In this document: positions 1 to 5,749 of the stretch, piece by piece
Layout of the letters: each line of letters opens with the position of its first letter
Position numbering within the stretch: the stretch's first letter is position 1
From: Salinispora fenicalii
Lineage (GTDB): Bacteria > Actinomycetota > Actinomycetes > Mycobacteriales > Micromonosporaceae
Length of the DNA: 35,584 nt
Assembly: GCF_000514815.1 (NCBI RefSeq)
Contig: NZ_AZWQ01000036.1
Coordinates: 104 to 35,687 of the forward strand
Direction of reading: 5' to 3'
The notes under the pieces: model-generated
What the model saw: the letters and a program-made list of their open reading frames with translations, nothing else
Databases searched by the model: none
Told to the model about the DNA's origin: nothing
Made by a program: the position numbers and the translations under genes

Positions 1-137
1 TGAAGCAGGTCGAGGGCTGGCAGGACATGCCCCTGACCGAAGCCGCCCAGACGGTACAGGTGTCGGCCTACCCGTTCCACTACGCCCAGTGGGAGACCCA
101 GGCCGCCGACCTCGTCGCCGAGCACTGGACCAGCTGA
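1..137 (+). CDS. C-terminal fragment of an unidentified protein (possible cell-wall hydrolase)
   Basis: An open frame enters from the left edge (first full codon at 3) and stops at TGA 135-137, giving 44 residues rich in Trp, Gln and Ala. The tail contains the motif GWQDMPLTEAAQTVQVSAYP. As I recall, similar endings (GWQ-x-M/L-T-AAQ-x-VQ-x-SA) occur in actinobacterial lytic transglycosylase/NlpC-type secreted hydrolases, so a cell-wall hydrolase is a plausible but weak guess. No catalytic part is inside the window. A strong hairpin follows at 183-220. Confidence 0.5.
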   Translation, partial: KQVEGWQDMPLTEAAQTVQVSAYPFHYAQWETQAADLVAEHWTS

Positions 138-182
138 CCCCACCCACAACCCCAGACCTAACCCGTACAAGGGGGAAAGAAG

Positions 183-220
183 CTGTTGGCCGGCACCCGA
201 AACCGGGTGCCGGCCAACAG
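183..220 (+). terminator. Strong intrinsic-type terminator hairpin
   Basis: A perfect 17-bp inverted repeat (183-199 and 204-220) is separated by the tetraloop AAAC, 46 nt after the upstream stop codon. There is no U tract, which is usual for actinobacterial terminators. It closes the partial gene at the left edge and insulates the Rrf2 gene. Confidence 0.85.
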
Positions 221-325
221 TCATGTCGTGGCCCGCTGATCGATCGTCTGGGCCGGTGGTGGCCCAGCGCAGGCTTCCGGCTCGGTCGGCCGAGGGAGGG
301 TCGGGTCGTTGGCGGCCAAGCCGGC

Positions 326-331
326 TAGCCT
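326..331 (+). promoter_or_regulatory. -10 box for a leaderless Rrf2-gene transcript
   Basis: TAGCCT lies 7 nt before ATG 339, so transcription would start at or next to the A of the start codon. There is no Shine-Dalgarno sequence before this ATG, which fits leaderless initiation. Confidence 0.55.
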
Positions 332-338
332 GTTTGCC

Positions 339-809
339 ATGCGTCTCTCCGCCCGGGTCGACTATGCCCTTCGCGCGGTCGCCGAACTCGCCTCGGCGAC
401 CGACGGTGTCTCGACCGGCCGGGGGCGGTTTGTGACCGCCGACCAGATCGCCCGCGCCCAGGAGATCCCGCCGAAGTTCCTGGAGAGCATCCTGCTGCAG
501 CTGCGTCGCGGCGGGGTGGTGCAGGCCCAGCGGGGCCCGGAGGGGGGCTACTGGCTGGCGCGGCCGGCGCGCGAGATCTCCCTCGCCGAGGTGATTCGGG
601 TGATCGATGGTCCGTTGGCCCACGTCCGTGGGCAGCGCCCGGAGCAACTTGGCTACCACGGTGCCGCGCGGGCCTTGCAGGATGTGTGGATTGCCCTGCG
701 GGCAAGCGAGCGCCAGATCCTTGAGCTGGTAACCGTGGCCGACGTGGCCGACGGCGCCCTACCGGCGCGGGTTACCGATCTGATCGCCGATCCACGCGCC
801 TGGACCTGA
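339..809 (+). CDS. Rrf2-family transcriptional regulator without Fe-S cysteines
   Basis: The 156-residue product begins MRLSARVDYALRAVAELA, the classic Rrf2 N-terminus, followed by a winged helix (about residues 5-80) with the wing sequence GPEGGYWLARPA and the helix-end motif SLAEVIRVIDGPLA. The ATG at 339 is chosen because the Rrf2 family starts here and a TANNNT box sits 7 nt upstream; an in-frame ATG at 309 would only add a non-conserved leader. The protein has no cysteine at all, so it cannot ligate a [2Fe-2S] cluster as IscR and NsrR do; it more resembles cluster-free members such as CymR-type regulators of sulfur metabolism. The next gene, 175 bp downstream on the same strand, encodes a TSUP exporter of the kind that often moves sulfite or sulfur compounds. 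That suggests, by inference, a sulfur-responsive repressor/target pair. Confidence 0.9.
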   Translation: MRLSARVDYALRAVAELASATDGVSTGRGRFVTADQIARAQEIPPKFLESILLQLRRGGVVQAQRGPEGGYWLARPAREISLAEVIRVIDGPLAHVRGQRPEQLGYHGAARALQDVWIALRASERQILELVTVADVADGALPARVTDLIADPRAWT

Positions 810-886
810 GCCGTGTTGGGGTCTCGTGGGACCTGGACCTGAGTGGCGCTTGGATCTGGTTGGACCTGAACCCGAGCCGTGCTTGG
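800..886 (+). repeat. Imperfect repeat of a CTGGACCTGAG-type unit
   Basis: Three imperfect copies of a roughly 20-27 nt unit (consensus TGGACCTGAG...GTGCTTGG) start near 800, 833 and 860. The first copy contains the Rrf2 stop codon (807-809). No hairpin explains the pattern fully; it looks like a decayed tandem duplication in the spacer between the Rrf2 and TSUP genes. Confidence 0.45.
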
Positions 887-941
887 ACTGAGTCGAAACT
901 CGCGGTTGAACATGGTTGACCCAGGCCCCACCCATCCCGCA

Positions 942-970
942 TTGTCTACCAAGTCGATAGGAGATATCAG
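942..970 (+). promoter_or_regulatory. Candidate promoter with an embedded operator for the TSUP gene
   Basis: A -35-like TTGTCT (942-947) and a -10-like TATCAG (965-970) are 17 nt apart. Inside the spacer lies the inverted repeat CTACC-AAGTC-GATAG (946-960), where the half sites read CTAYC on both strands. Placement between the -35 and -10 elements is typical for a repressor, and the gene just upstream encodes an Rrf2 regulator. The link is inferred. Confidence 0.45.
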
Positions 971-984
971 AAAACTAGGGAGGC

Positions 985-1980
985 GTGGTGCGTAAGCTGC
1001 TGGTGCTCGCCCTCGTGGGGTTGGCCGCGCAGCTCGTTGACGGTGCCCTCGGCATGGCATACGGGCTGACCTCCTCGACGCTGCTTCTGCTCGCCGGTAT
1101 CGCGCCGGCCACTGCCTCGGCTTCGGTGCACCTTGCTGAGGTGGGTACCACGCTCGCGGCGGGTGTGGCGCACTGGCGGTTCGGCAACGTTGACTGGCGC
1201 GTCGTCGGGCGGATCGCCGTGCCCGGTGCCCTCGGCGCGTTCGCCGGAGCGACCTTCCTGTCTGCGCTCTCCACTGCTGCCGCCGCGCCCTGGATGGCGG
1301 CCATTCTGTTTACCCTCGGCGCGTACCTGCTGGTGCGCTTTGCCCGACCGCTGCGTACCGAACGACGGGCCGGCCGGCTGCGCGGTCGCTTCCTCGGCCC
1401 CTTGGGGCTGGTCGCCGGCTTCGTTGACTCGACCGGTGGCGGTGGATGGGGGCCGGTGGCGACCCCCGCGCTGCTGGTCAGCGGGCGACTGGAACCCCGC
1501 AAGGTGATCGGATCGGTGGACACCGCCGAGTTCCTGGTCGCCGGTGCGGCCAGCGTCGGCTTCCTGATCGGGCTCGGCTCCGACGGCTTTTTGCTGCCGA
1601 TGGTGCTCGCGCTGCTAGCCGGGGGCCTGATTGCGGCACCGGTGGCCGCCTGGCTGGTACGCCTCGTCCCGGCCCAACTGCTTGGTGCGGTGGTCGGCGG
1701 TGTGATCGTGCTGACCAACGCCCGTACGCTGATGCACGCTCTTGATCTCGGTGCGGGCGTACGCCCGGTGGGGTATGCCCTACTGGCGCTCGCGTGGGGG
1801 ATCGCGCTTGTGTTCGCGCTCCGGGCTTTGCTGCGCGCTCGTCGTGCCCGGACTGCCATCGCCGTTGCCTGCGGGGCCACGCCGCCTCGGGGTGATAGTG
1901 CGCCCAAGTCGCCCAGCGGTGAGGTCGACACCGAACCCTCTCGGGCGGAGGCGGTGGCCGACTCTGGGTCGGTCCGATAG
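985..1980 (+). CDS. TSUP (TauE/SafE) family membrane anion exporter
   Basis: The 331-residue protein is polytopic, with about eight hydrophobic segments arranged as two homologous halves. Signature sequences are an early LVDGALGMAYGLTSSTLLL segment and a mid-protein GFVDSTGGGGWGPVATPALL segment, the Gly-rich repeats of PF01925. Members export sulfite, sulfoacetate or other organosulfur anions across the cytoplasmic membrane; the substrate here is not visible. The last 50 or so residues are hydrophilic and Arg/Ser-rich and probably cytoplasmic. AGGGAGG (977-983) is the ribosome site; because it almost touches GTG 985, the adjacent in-frame GTG at 988 may be the true start. A candidate operator at 946-960 and the Rrf2 gene upstream suggest local repression. 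A convergent Lrp gene lies downstream with a hairpin between. Confidence 0.9.
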   Translation: MVRKLLVLALVGLAAQLVDGALGMAYGLTSSTLLLLAGIAPATASASVHLAEVGTTLAAGVAHWRFGNVDWRVVGRIAVPGALGAFAGATFLSALSTAAAAPWMAAILFTLGAYLLVRFARPLRTERRAGRLRGRFLGPLGLVAGFVDSTGGGGWGPVATPALLVSGRLEPRKVIGSVDTAEFLVAGAASVGFLIGLGSDGFLLPMVLALLAGGLIAAPVAAWLVRLVPAQLLGAVVGGVIVLTNARTLMHALDLGAGVRPVGYALLALAWGIALVFALRALLRARRARTAIAVACGATPPRGDSAPKSPSGEVDTEPSRAEAVADSGSVR

Positions 1981-1994
1981 GGCGTGGTGAGCGA

Positions 1995-2049
1995 GTGAGG
2001 CACCGGACCGGCTTTCGCGGAATCCGTCGACTCCGGCCCGGTGCGTCAC
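1995..2049. terminator. Imperfect long hairpin downstream of the TSUP gene
   Basis: Arms 1995-2011 and 2033-2049 match at 15 of 17 positions around a 21-nt loop. It lies 15 nt past the TSUP stop codon and faces the convergent Lrp-family gene, so it can serve as a terminator for either strand. Confidence 0.6.
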
Positions 2050-2186
2050 ATCGTGGCAACTCTCGACCCGTCCCGACCGAGAGCGCCAACCACCACCGAA
2101 ACCAAAACTAGGCGCTGCCCGCGTCTCATACGTGACGTGGACGTGAAGATCCTGTTTCAGCGCGTCACCCGAGGGTGTGATTCGTC

Positions 2187-2666
2187 TTACCCCAGGCCCC
2201 GTGCCTGCTCGAAGATCAGGCTGGTCTGGGTGTGCTGCACGGCCGGATCGACTGCTAGGTGGTCGAGCACGAAGTCTCGTAGCGCGTCTGCCGACGCCGC
2301 CCGGACGTGCAGCACGTAGTCGTCCGCACCAGCCACGTGGAACACCGCCACCATTCCCGGTAGGCGTACGGATCGGGCGCGGAAGGCATCCACCACGGCC
2401 CGGTCGTGGGCGGAGAGTCGGACCGAGATCAGCGCCTGTAGCGGCAGGCCCATCGCCGCCGGGTCCACCTCGGCGTGGAAGCCGCGGATCGCCCCGCATC
2501 CGCGGAGCGCCCTGGTTCGTGCGAGGCAGGTTGACGGCGCCACCCCTACCCGCTCGGCGAGGGCGTTGTTCGGGAGGCGGCCGTCCGCGGCCAACTCCGC
2601 CAGAATCGCGCGGTCGGTGCTATCGAGACCCGCGTAGGGCTGTGGCGGATTCGGGGAAGAGGACAT
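2187..2666 (-). CDS. Lrp/AsnC-family transcriptional regulator
   Basis: The 159-residue protein has an AsnC-type helix-turn-helix (about residues 14-62; LDSTDRAILAELAADGRLPN and ALAERVGVAPSTCLARTRAL) followed by the RAM ligand-sensing domain (about 75-150; the strand GMVAVFHVAGADDYVLHVRA and a final LDHLAVDPAVQHTQTSLIFE). Such proteins bind amino acids and form oligomers that wrap DNA. ATG 2666 is chosen because GGAAGGA precedes it by 7 nt and the family N-terminus fits; the frame stays open far upstream but without similarity. A perfect inverted repeat, GAATCT-N5-AGATTC, lies only 17 nt upstream of the start and is a likely autoregulatory site. There is no divergent target gene beside it, which is unusual for this family. 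Confidence 0.9.
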   Translation of the reverse strand: MSSSPNPPQPYAGLDSTDRAILAELAADGRLPNNALAERVGVAPSTCLARTRALRGCGAIRGFHAEVDPAAMGLPLQALISVRLSAHDRAVVDAFRARSVRLPGMVAVFHVAGADDYVLHVRAASADALRDFVLDHLAVDPAVQHTQTSLIFEQARGLG

Positions 2667-2682
2667 GGCGACATCCTTCCTC

Positions 2683-2699
2683 GAATCTATGTGAGATTC
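2683..2699 (-). promoter_or_regulatory. Candidate autoregulatory operator of the Lrp-family gene
   Basis: Perfect inverted repeat GAATCT-ATGTG-AGATTC immediately upstream of the ribosome site. The 6+5+6 layout and AT-rich character resemble Lrp/AsnC sites. It is in one of the few AT-rich patches of the window. Confidence 0.5.
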
Positions 2700-2744
2700 A
2701 ACGCATGTCCATCGAATTTTGTTCGGAGAAATGCTTCTGCATAG

Positions 2745-2773
2745 CCAAATATTCATTTGGTCCGTCATGACGG
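2745..2773. promoter_or_regulatory. Two adjacent perfect palindromes upstream of the Lrp-family gene
   Basis: CCAAAT-ATTC-ATTTGG (2745-2760) is directly followed by the 12-bp palindrome CCGTCATGACGG (2762-2773). Both lie within the AT-rich stretch 2697-2765 that probably contains the minus-strand promoter. They may be further regulator sites; no gene reads away from them to the right within 600 bp except the distant pdtaR. Confidence 0.4.
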
Positions 2774-3210
2774 CCTCCGGGGGCGTCGAAGCCGAACGCC
2801 ACGCCGGCCGAGGGACGACTCCGGCGGCCACGAATGACTCTGCCGACCAAGGGCGACTCTGCCGCTCCTCGAGGAGCCTCGAGTAGCCCCTCCGGAGTCC
2901 CCACGGTGGCCGACGTCGAGCCAGCGCTATGGCCCATCGCTCAGCCGCTCGCCGGGCTGAGGGGAGGCTGAGCGGCCTGTCACTGTTCTGCCCCGGGTGG
3001 GGGTGGCATCGGCGGTGACGGTGTGGCTGTCGAGGTGCTGGGGCGAGCGGACGCCCCCGTCGGACAACCGGTGTGGCTGCCGGTGGCCTAACGACGGTGG
3101 ACCCCTCGCGCTGAGGCGGAGCAGGTGCGTGGCCGTCGCTTTGCTTCCCCACTGGGCCGGGTGGCTTCCTCACCTGGGGGTGGTGAAGCCATTACGTCAC
3201 GCCCGATGCG
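2774..3210. other. Gene-free spacer of about 440 bp
   Basis: No frame here has a recognisable protein or a convincing start. It contains a modest hairpin (CTCAGCC 2940-2946 with GGCTGAG 2955-2961). The left end probably holds the promoter of the Lrp gene and the right end the terminator of the tRNA. Otherwise I see nothing in it. Confidence 0.5.
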
Positions 3211-3236
3211 CCAACCGCCGCCCATGCGACGGTTGG
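3211..3236 (-). terminator. Terminator hairpin abutting the tRNA 3' end
   Basis: A perfect 7-bp stem (3211-3217 with 3230-3236) starts at the base just after the encoded CCA of the minus-strand tRNA. This close placement is common for single tRNA genes. Confidence 0.6.
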
Positions 3237-3313
3237 TGGTGTCCCCGGTGGGATTCGAACCCACACTGTCGGAGGTTTGAGCTCCGTTTCTCTACCGGTT
3301 GGAATACGGGGAC
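3237..3313 (-). tRNA. tRNA-Leu (anticodon CAA) with short variable loop and encoded CCA
   Basis: Read on the minus strand, GTCCCCG pairs with CGGGGAC (7-bp acceptor), followed by discriminator A and CCA (3237-3239). The D arm is Leu-like: a 3-bp stem TTC/GAA and an 11-nt loop ending GGTAGA. The anticodon stem CGGAG/CTCCG holds the loop CTCAAAC, giving anticodon CAA (reads UUG). The T arm is GTGGG-TTCGAAT-CCCAC. Only five bases (ACAGT) lie between anticodon and T stems, whereas leucine tRNAs normally carry a long class II variable arm. All other conserved bases (T8, A14, GG18-19, T33, TTCGA) are present. It is either a compact functional tRNA-Leu or a relic; the intact pairing argues for function. 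It is divergent from pdtaR. Confidence 0.85.
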
Positions 3314-3319
3314 AGTGCT

Positions 3320-3340
3320 GCCGACAGCCTCGGTGTCGGC
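3320..3340. other. Hairpin between the tRNA and pdtaR
   Basis: Perfect 7-bp stem GCCGACA/TGTCGGC with a 7-nt loop, six bases upstream of the tRNA 5' end. It would form in the 5' leader of the tRNA precursor, where it might guide RNase P or RNA decay. The role is inferred. Confidence 0.4.
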
Positions 3341-3355
3341 TCATAGAGTACCCAC

Positions 3356-3361
3356 TAGGCT
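3356..3361 (+). promoter_or_regulatory. Probable -10 box of pdtaR
   Basis: TAGGCT fits the actinobacterial -10 consensus, with no clear -35. The resulting leader of about 45 nt contains a small hairpin (CACCCG 3373-3378 with CGGGTG 3381-3386) before the ribosome site GGGAG. Confidence 0.4.
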
Positions 3362-3412
3362 AAGGGGCGCGGCACCCGGTCGGGTGTCGGTACGGACTGG
3401 TGGGAGTTGCTC

Positions 3413-4033
3413 GTGGCCGAGACGCAGACGGACGCCGAGCGCAGGCGGGTACTTATCGCCGAGGACGAGGCGCTCATCCGGCTGGATCTCGCCGAGATGC
3501 TCGTCGAGGAAGGCTATGCGGTCGTCGGCGAGGCCGGTGACGGTGAGACGGCCGTCCGGCTCGCCAAGGAGCTGAAGCCGGACCTGGTCATCCTCGACAT
3601 CAAGATGCCCATCATGGATGGGTTGGCCGCCGCCGAGCGGATCGCCGGCGAACGGATCGCTCCGGTCATCATCCTGACCGCGTTCAGTCAGCGGGATCTG
3701 GTGGAGCGGGCGCGGGCGGCCGGCGCGATGGCGTACTTGGTCAAGCCCTTCCAGAAGAGCGACCTGGTCCCAGCGGTAGAGATCGCGTTGTCGCGCTACT
3801 CAGAGGTCGCCGCACTGGAGGCGGAGGTTGCTGGCCTCACGGACCGGCTTGAGGTGCGCAAGGTCATCGAGCGTGCCAAGGGTGCGTTGATGACCACGTA
3901 CGGGATGACCGAGCCGCAAGCCTTCAAGTGGATTCAGCGCACCGCGATGGACCACCGGATGACCATGAAAGAGGTCGCCGAGCGGATCCTTCAGGAGACC
4001 GCCGGTGGCGAGGTGCCCCGTCCGGCCCAGTAG
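3413..4033 (+). CDS. pdtaR: ANTAR-domain response regulator (PdtaR type, RNA-binding antiterminator)
   Basis: The 206-residue protein has a receiver domain (about residues 11-125) with the acidic pocket EDE 17-19, phospho-acceptor Asp62 (VILDIKMP), Thr89 and Lys111 (VKPF). An ANTAR domain follows (about 135-195; ERAKGALMTTYGMTEPQAFK then TMKEVAERIL). ANTAR proteins bind paired RNA hairpins and prevent transcription termination; PdtaR of Mycobacterium pairs with the sensor kinase PdtaS, which is not in this window. GTG 3413 is chosen because GGGAG precedes it by 6 nt; the in-frame TTG at 3407 lies against that site. It is divergent from a tRNA-Leu gene and followed, after 500 bp, by the branched-chain amino acid transport operon. 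Confidence 0.95.
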   Translation: MAETQTDAERRRVLIAEDEALIRLDLAEMLVEEGYAVVGEAGDGETAVRLAKELKPDLVILDIKMPIMDGLAAAERIAGERIAPVIILTAFSQRDLVERARAAGAMAYLVKPFQKSDLVPAVEIALSRYSEVAALEAEVAGLTDRLEVRKVIERAKGALMTTYGMTEPQAFKWIQRTAMDHRMTMKEVAERILQETAGGEVPRPAQ

Positions 4034-4104
4034 GTCCGGTCGGTTCTCTTTCTCCCTCTCCTTTCCCCCCCCGAAGGCCGCTGCAGCCAGGGGCTGGCGC
4101 CGCC

Positions 4105-4186
4105 GTGGCGTCCGTACGCGCGGGGGCGGGCATCTCTTCGGCTGTGCGAGGGGCCTGGGTGGCGGTGGCGTCCGTGCGCGGGGGGT
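4105..4186 (+). repeat. Pair of direct repeats downstream of pdtaR
   Basis: GTGGCGTCCGTACGCG plus a G-run (4105-4126) recurs as GTGGCGTCCGTGCGCG plus a G-run (4165-4185), 60 bp apart. Function unknown; it may be a remnant of a local duplication. Confidence 0.5.
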
Positions 4187-4251
4187 GAGCCCGGCGCGAA
4201 CCAGCGCCGCGGTTGATCTTTCCCTTCCGCCAGGTCATTGATGTCGATGCT

Positions 4252-4286
4252 ACCTGCGGTGACTAGATGTGCTGGTCACCGCAGGT
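4252..4286 (+). terminator. Perfect 12-bp hairpin between pdtaR and the liv operon
   Basis: ACCTGCGGTGAC (4252-4263) pairs perfectly with GTCACCGCAGGT (4275-4286) around an 11-nt loop. It is the first strong hairpin after pdtaR (218 nt past the stop), so it is the likely terminator. Because pdtaR encodes an RNA-binding antiterminator, it is also a place where conditional read-through into the liv operon could occur; that is speculation. Confidence 0.6.
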
Positions 4287-4318
4287 GCGCTTGTGGCTTC
4301 GGGATAGCAGCGAAGGCT

Positions 4319-4357
4319 GTTACGAGTCTGGGTCGCATTGGCGTTTGTATTCGTAAC
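4319..4357 (+). promoter_or_regulatory. GTTACGA inverted repeat and TTGACA box upstream of the liv operon
   Basis: GTTACGA (4319-4325) and TCGTAAC (4351-4357) form a spaced inverted repeat, followed at 4361-4366 by a perfect TTGACA. No good -10 box sits at the right distance (TATATC at 4395 is too far), so the promoter is not certain. The region 4287-4533 has no gene and probably contains the liv promoter and its regulator site. Confidence 0.35.
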
Positions 4358-4533
4358 GGTTTGACAAGCGTGGCTGCGAGGGCTTCCGGGACCGTATATC
4401 GACGCAGTACGCTCCGCCATCACGAGCCGTAGCAGGTGTGCGGGCTCACATCGAGGTGGGGGGGCTGCCGTACTGGTGCGGTCGCCTGCCTCGGATGTGC
4501 TCGGGCTCCTGCAACTGGAGGAGGTCTATAGCC

Positions 4534-5682
4534 GTGAGGCGTAAGTACGTACGGGCGCTCGGCGCCGTTGGGTTGTCGGCAGCCCTCATTGCCGCTGCGG
4601 GCTGTCAGGCGGAGGAGGACGACACCGCCGGCAGCAGTGACTGCGGTGGCAAGATCGCCATCTTCGGTGCCTTCAGTGGCCCGAACTCGGGCCTGGTGAT
4701 TCCGTCGCGCGACGGCGCCCTGCTTGCGGTGAAGCAGCACAACGAGGCGAACCCGGACTGCGAGGTGACCCTGCAGGAGTTCGACACCCAGGGCGACCCG
4801 ACCCAGGCCACGCCGGTCGCGAACCAGGTCACCGGCGACGAGTCCTTCCTGGGCGTCATCGGTGGCGCGTTCTCCGGTGAGAGCAAGGCGACGATGGCGG
4901 TCTACGAGGCGGCCGGAATGGTGATGGTCAGCCCGTCGGCGACCGCGATCGAGCTGACCGCGGGCGGCAACGAGGTGTTCCACCGGGTGGTCGGTAACGA
5001 CGCCGTCCAGGGTGCTGCCGCCGCCGTCTACCTTCGGGATGTCGCGCAGGCCAAGAAGGTTTTCGTGATCAATGACGGCACCACCTACGGTGCCGGCATC
5101 GCTGACGAGCTGACCAAGGCCCTTGGTGCGTTGGCGGGCGGCACCGACCAGGTGCAGGAGAAGCAGGTCAACTTCGCTGCCACCATCTCGAAGATCAAGG
5201 CTGCCGAGCCGGACGCGATCGCGTACGGCGGCTACACGAACGAGGCGGCTCCGCTGGTGAAGCAGCTGCGGGAGGCCGGCATCACGACGACCTTCCTCGG
5301 CTTCGACGGTCTCTACGACCCGTCCTTCCCGAAGGGTGCCGGGGCCAGTGCCGAGGGTGTGATCGTGACCTGCCCGTGCCTGCCGCCGGACAAGGCCGGT
5401 GGCACCTTCGCGGCTGACTTCGAAGCGGAGTACGGCGGGCCTCCGGGCTCCTACGGTGCCGAGGGTTTCGACGCCGCGAATGTGTTGATCGAGGGCCTGG
5501 CCGAGGGCAACACCACGCGTGCGGATCTGCTGGCGTGGGTCGACTCGTACGACAAGGAGGGAGTCTCGAAGTCCCTCAAGTTCGCCGACAACGGTGACGT
5601 GGACGAGTCCCGGGTGGTGATCTGGGCCTACGAGATCAAGGGCGGTGAGATCGCGGCCCAGCAGGAGATCAAGCTCAGCTGA
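4534..5682 (+). CDS. Branched-chain amino acid ABC transporter, substrate-binding lipoprotein
   Basis: The 382-residue protein begins with a short basic leader and hydrophobic stretch ending AAAGC, a lipobox with Cys24, so it should be lipid-anchored on the outer face of the membrane. The rest is a Leu/Ile/Val-binding (periplasmic-binding type I) fold: GGKIAIFGAFSGPNSGL at the start of lobe 1, FLGVIGGAFSGESKATMAVY, then the hinge-proximal MVMVSPSATAIEL and lobe 2 VFVINDGTTYGAGIADEL. It would deliver branched-chain or related amino acids to the permease encoded downstream. GTG 4534 is chosen for the strong GGAGGAGG site 9 nt upstream and the fit of the signal peptide; the frame stays open further upstream. 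A perfect 18-bp hairpin follows 10 nt after the stop, so this gene is likely made in excess over the permeases. Confidence 0.93.
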   Translation: MRRKYVRALGAVGLSAALIAAAGCQAEEDDTAGSSDCGGKIAIFGAFSGPNSGLVIPSRDGALLAVKQHNEANPDCEVTLQEFDTQGDPTQATPVANQVTGDESFLGVIGGAFSGESKATMAVYEAAGMVMVSPSATAIELTAGGNEVFHRVVGNDAVQGAAAAVYLRDVAQAKKVFVINDGTTYGAGIADELTKALGALAGGTDQVQEKQVNFAATISKIKAAEPDAIAYGGYTNEAAPLVKQLREAGITTTFLGFDGLYDPSFPKGAGASAEGVIVTCPCLPPDKAGGTFAADFEAEYGGPPGSYGAEGFDAANVLIEGLAEGNTTRADLLAWVDSYDKEGVSKSLKFADNGDVDESRVVIWAYEIKGGEIAAQQEIKLS

Positions 5683-5691
5683 GCCAGGATG

Positions 5692-5731
5692 ACCGTTGCG
5701 CGGCCGGGGCTTTCCCCGGCCGCGCAACGGT
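5692..5731 (+). terminator. Perfect 18-bp intergenic hairpin inside the liv operon
   Basis: Arms 5692-5709 and 5714-5731 are perfectly complementary around the loop CTTT. It lies between the binding-protein stop codon and livH, only 18 nt before livH's start. It can act as a partial terminator or as an RNA-end stabiliser that raises binding-protein mRNA over the permease mRNA. Confidence 0.85.
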
Positions 5732-5749
5732 GCCAAAGGGGAGAAACCC

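Noticed and set aside
1..137. Integrated element boundary at the left edge
   Set aside because: The fragment might belong to an element, but no integrase, att repeat or tRNA boundary is visible there; the evidence is too thin.
975..2003. Long open frame antisense to the TSUP gene
   Set aside because: Low-complexity Ala/Arg/Ser/Pro composition typical of a shadow frame; the plus-strand TSUP protein is clear.
2997..3575. Plus-strand open frame across the tRNA and the start of pdtaR
   Set aside because: It runs antisense through the tRNA and overlaps pdtaR in another frame; no similarity or ribosome site.
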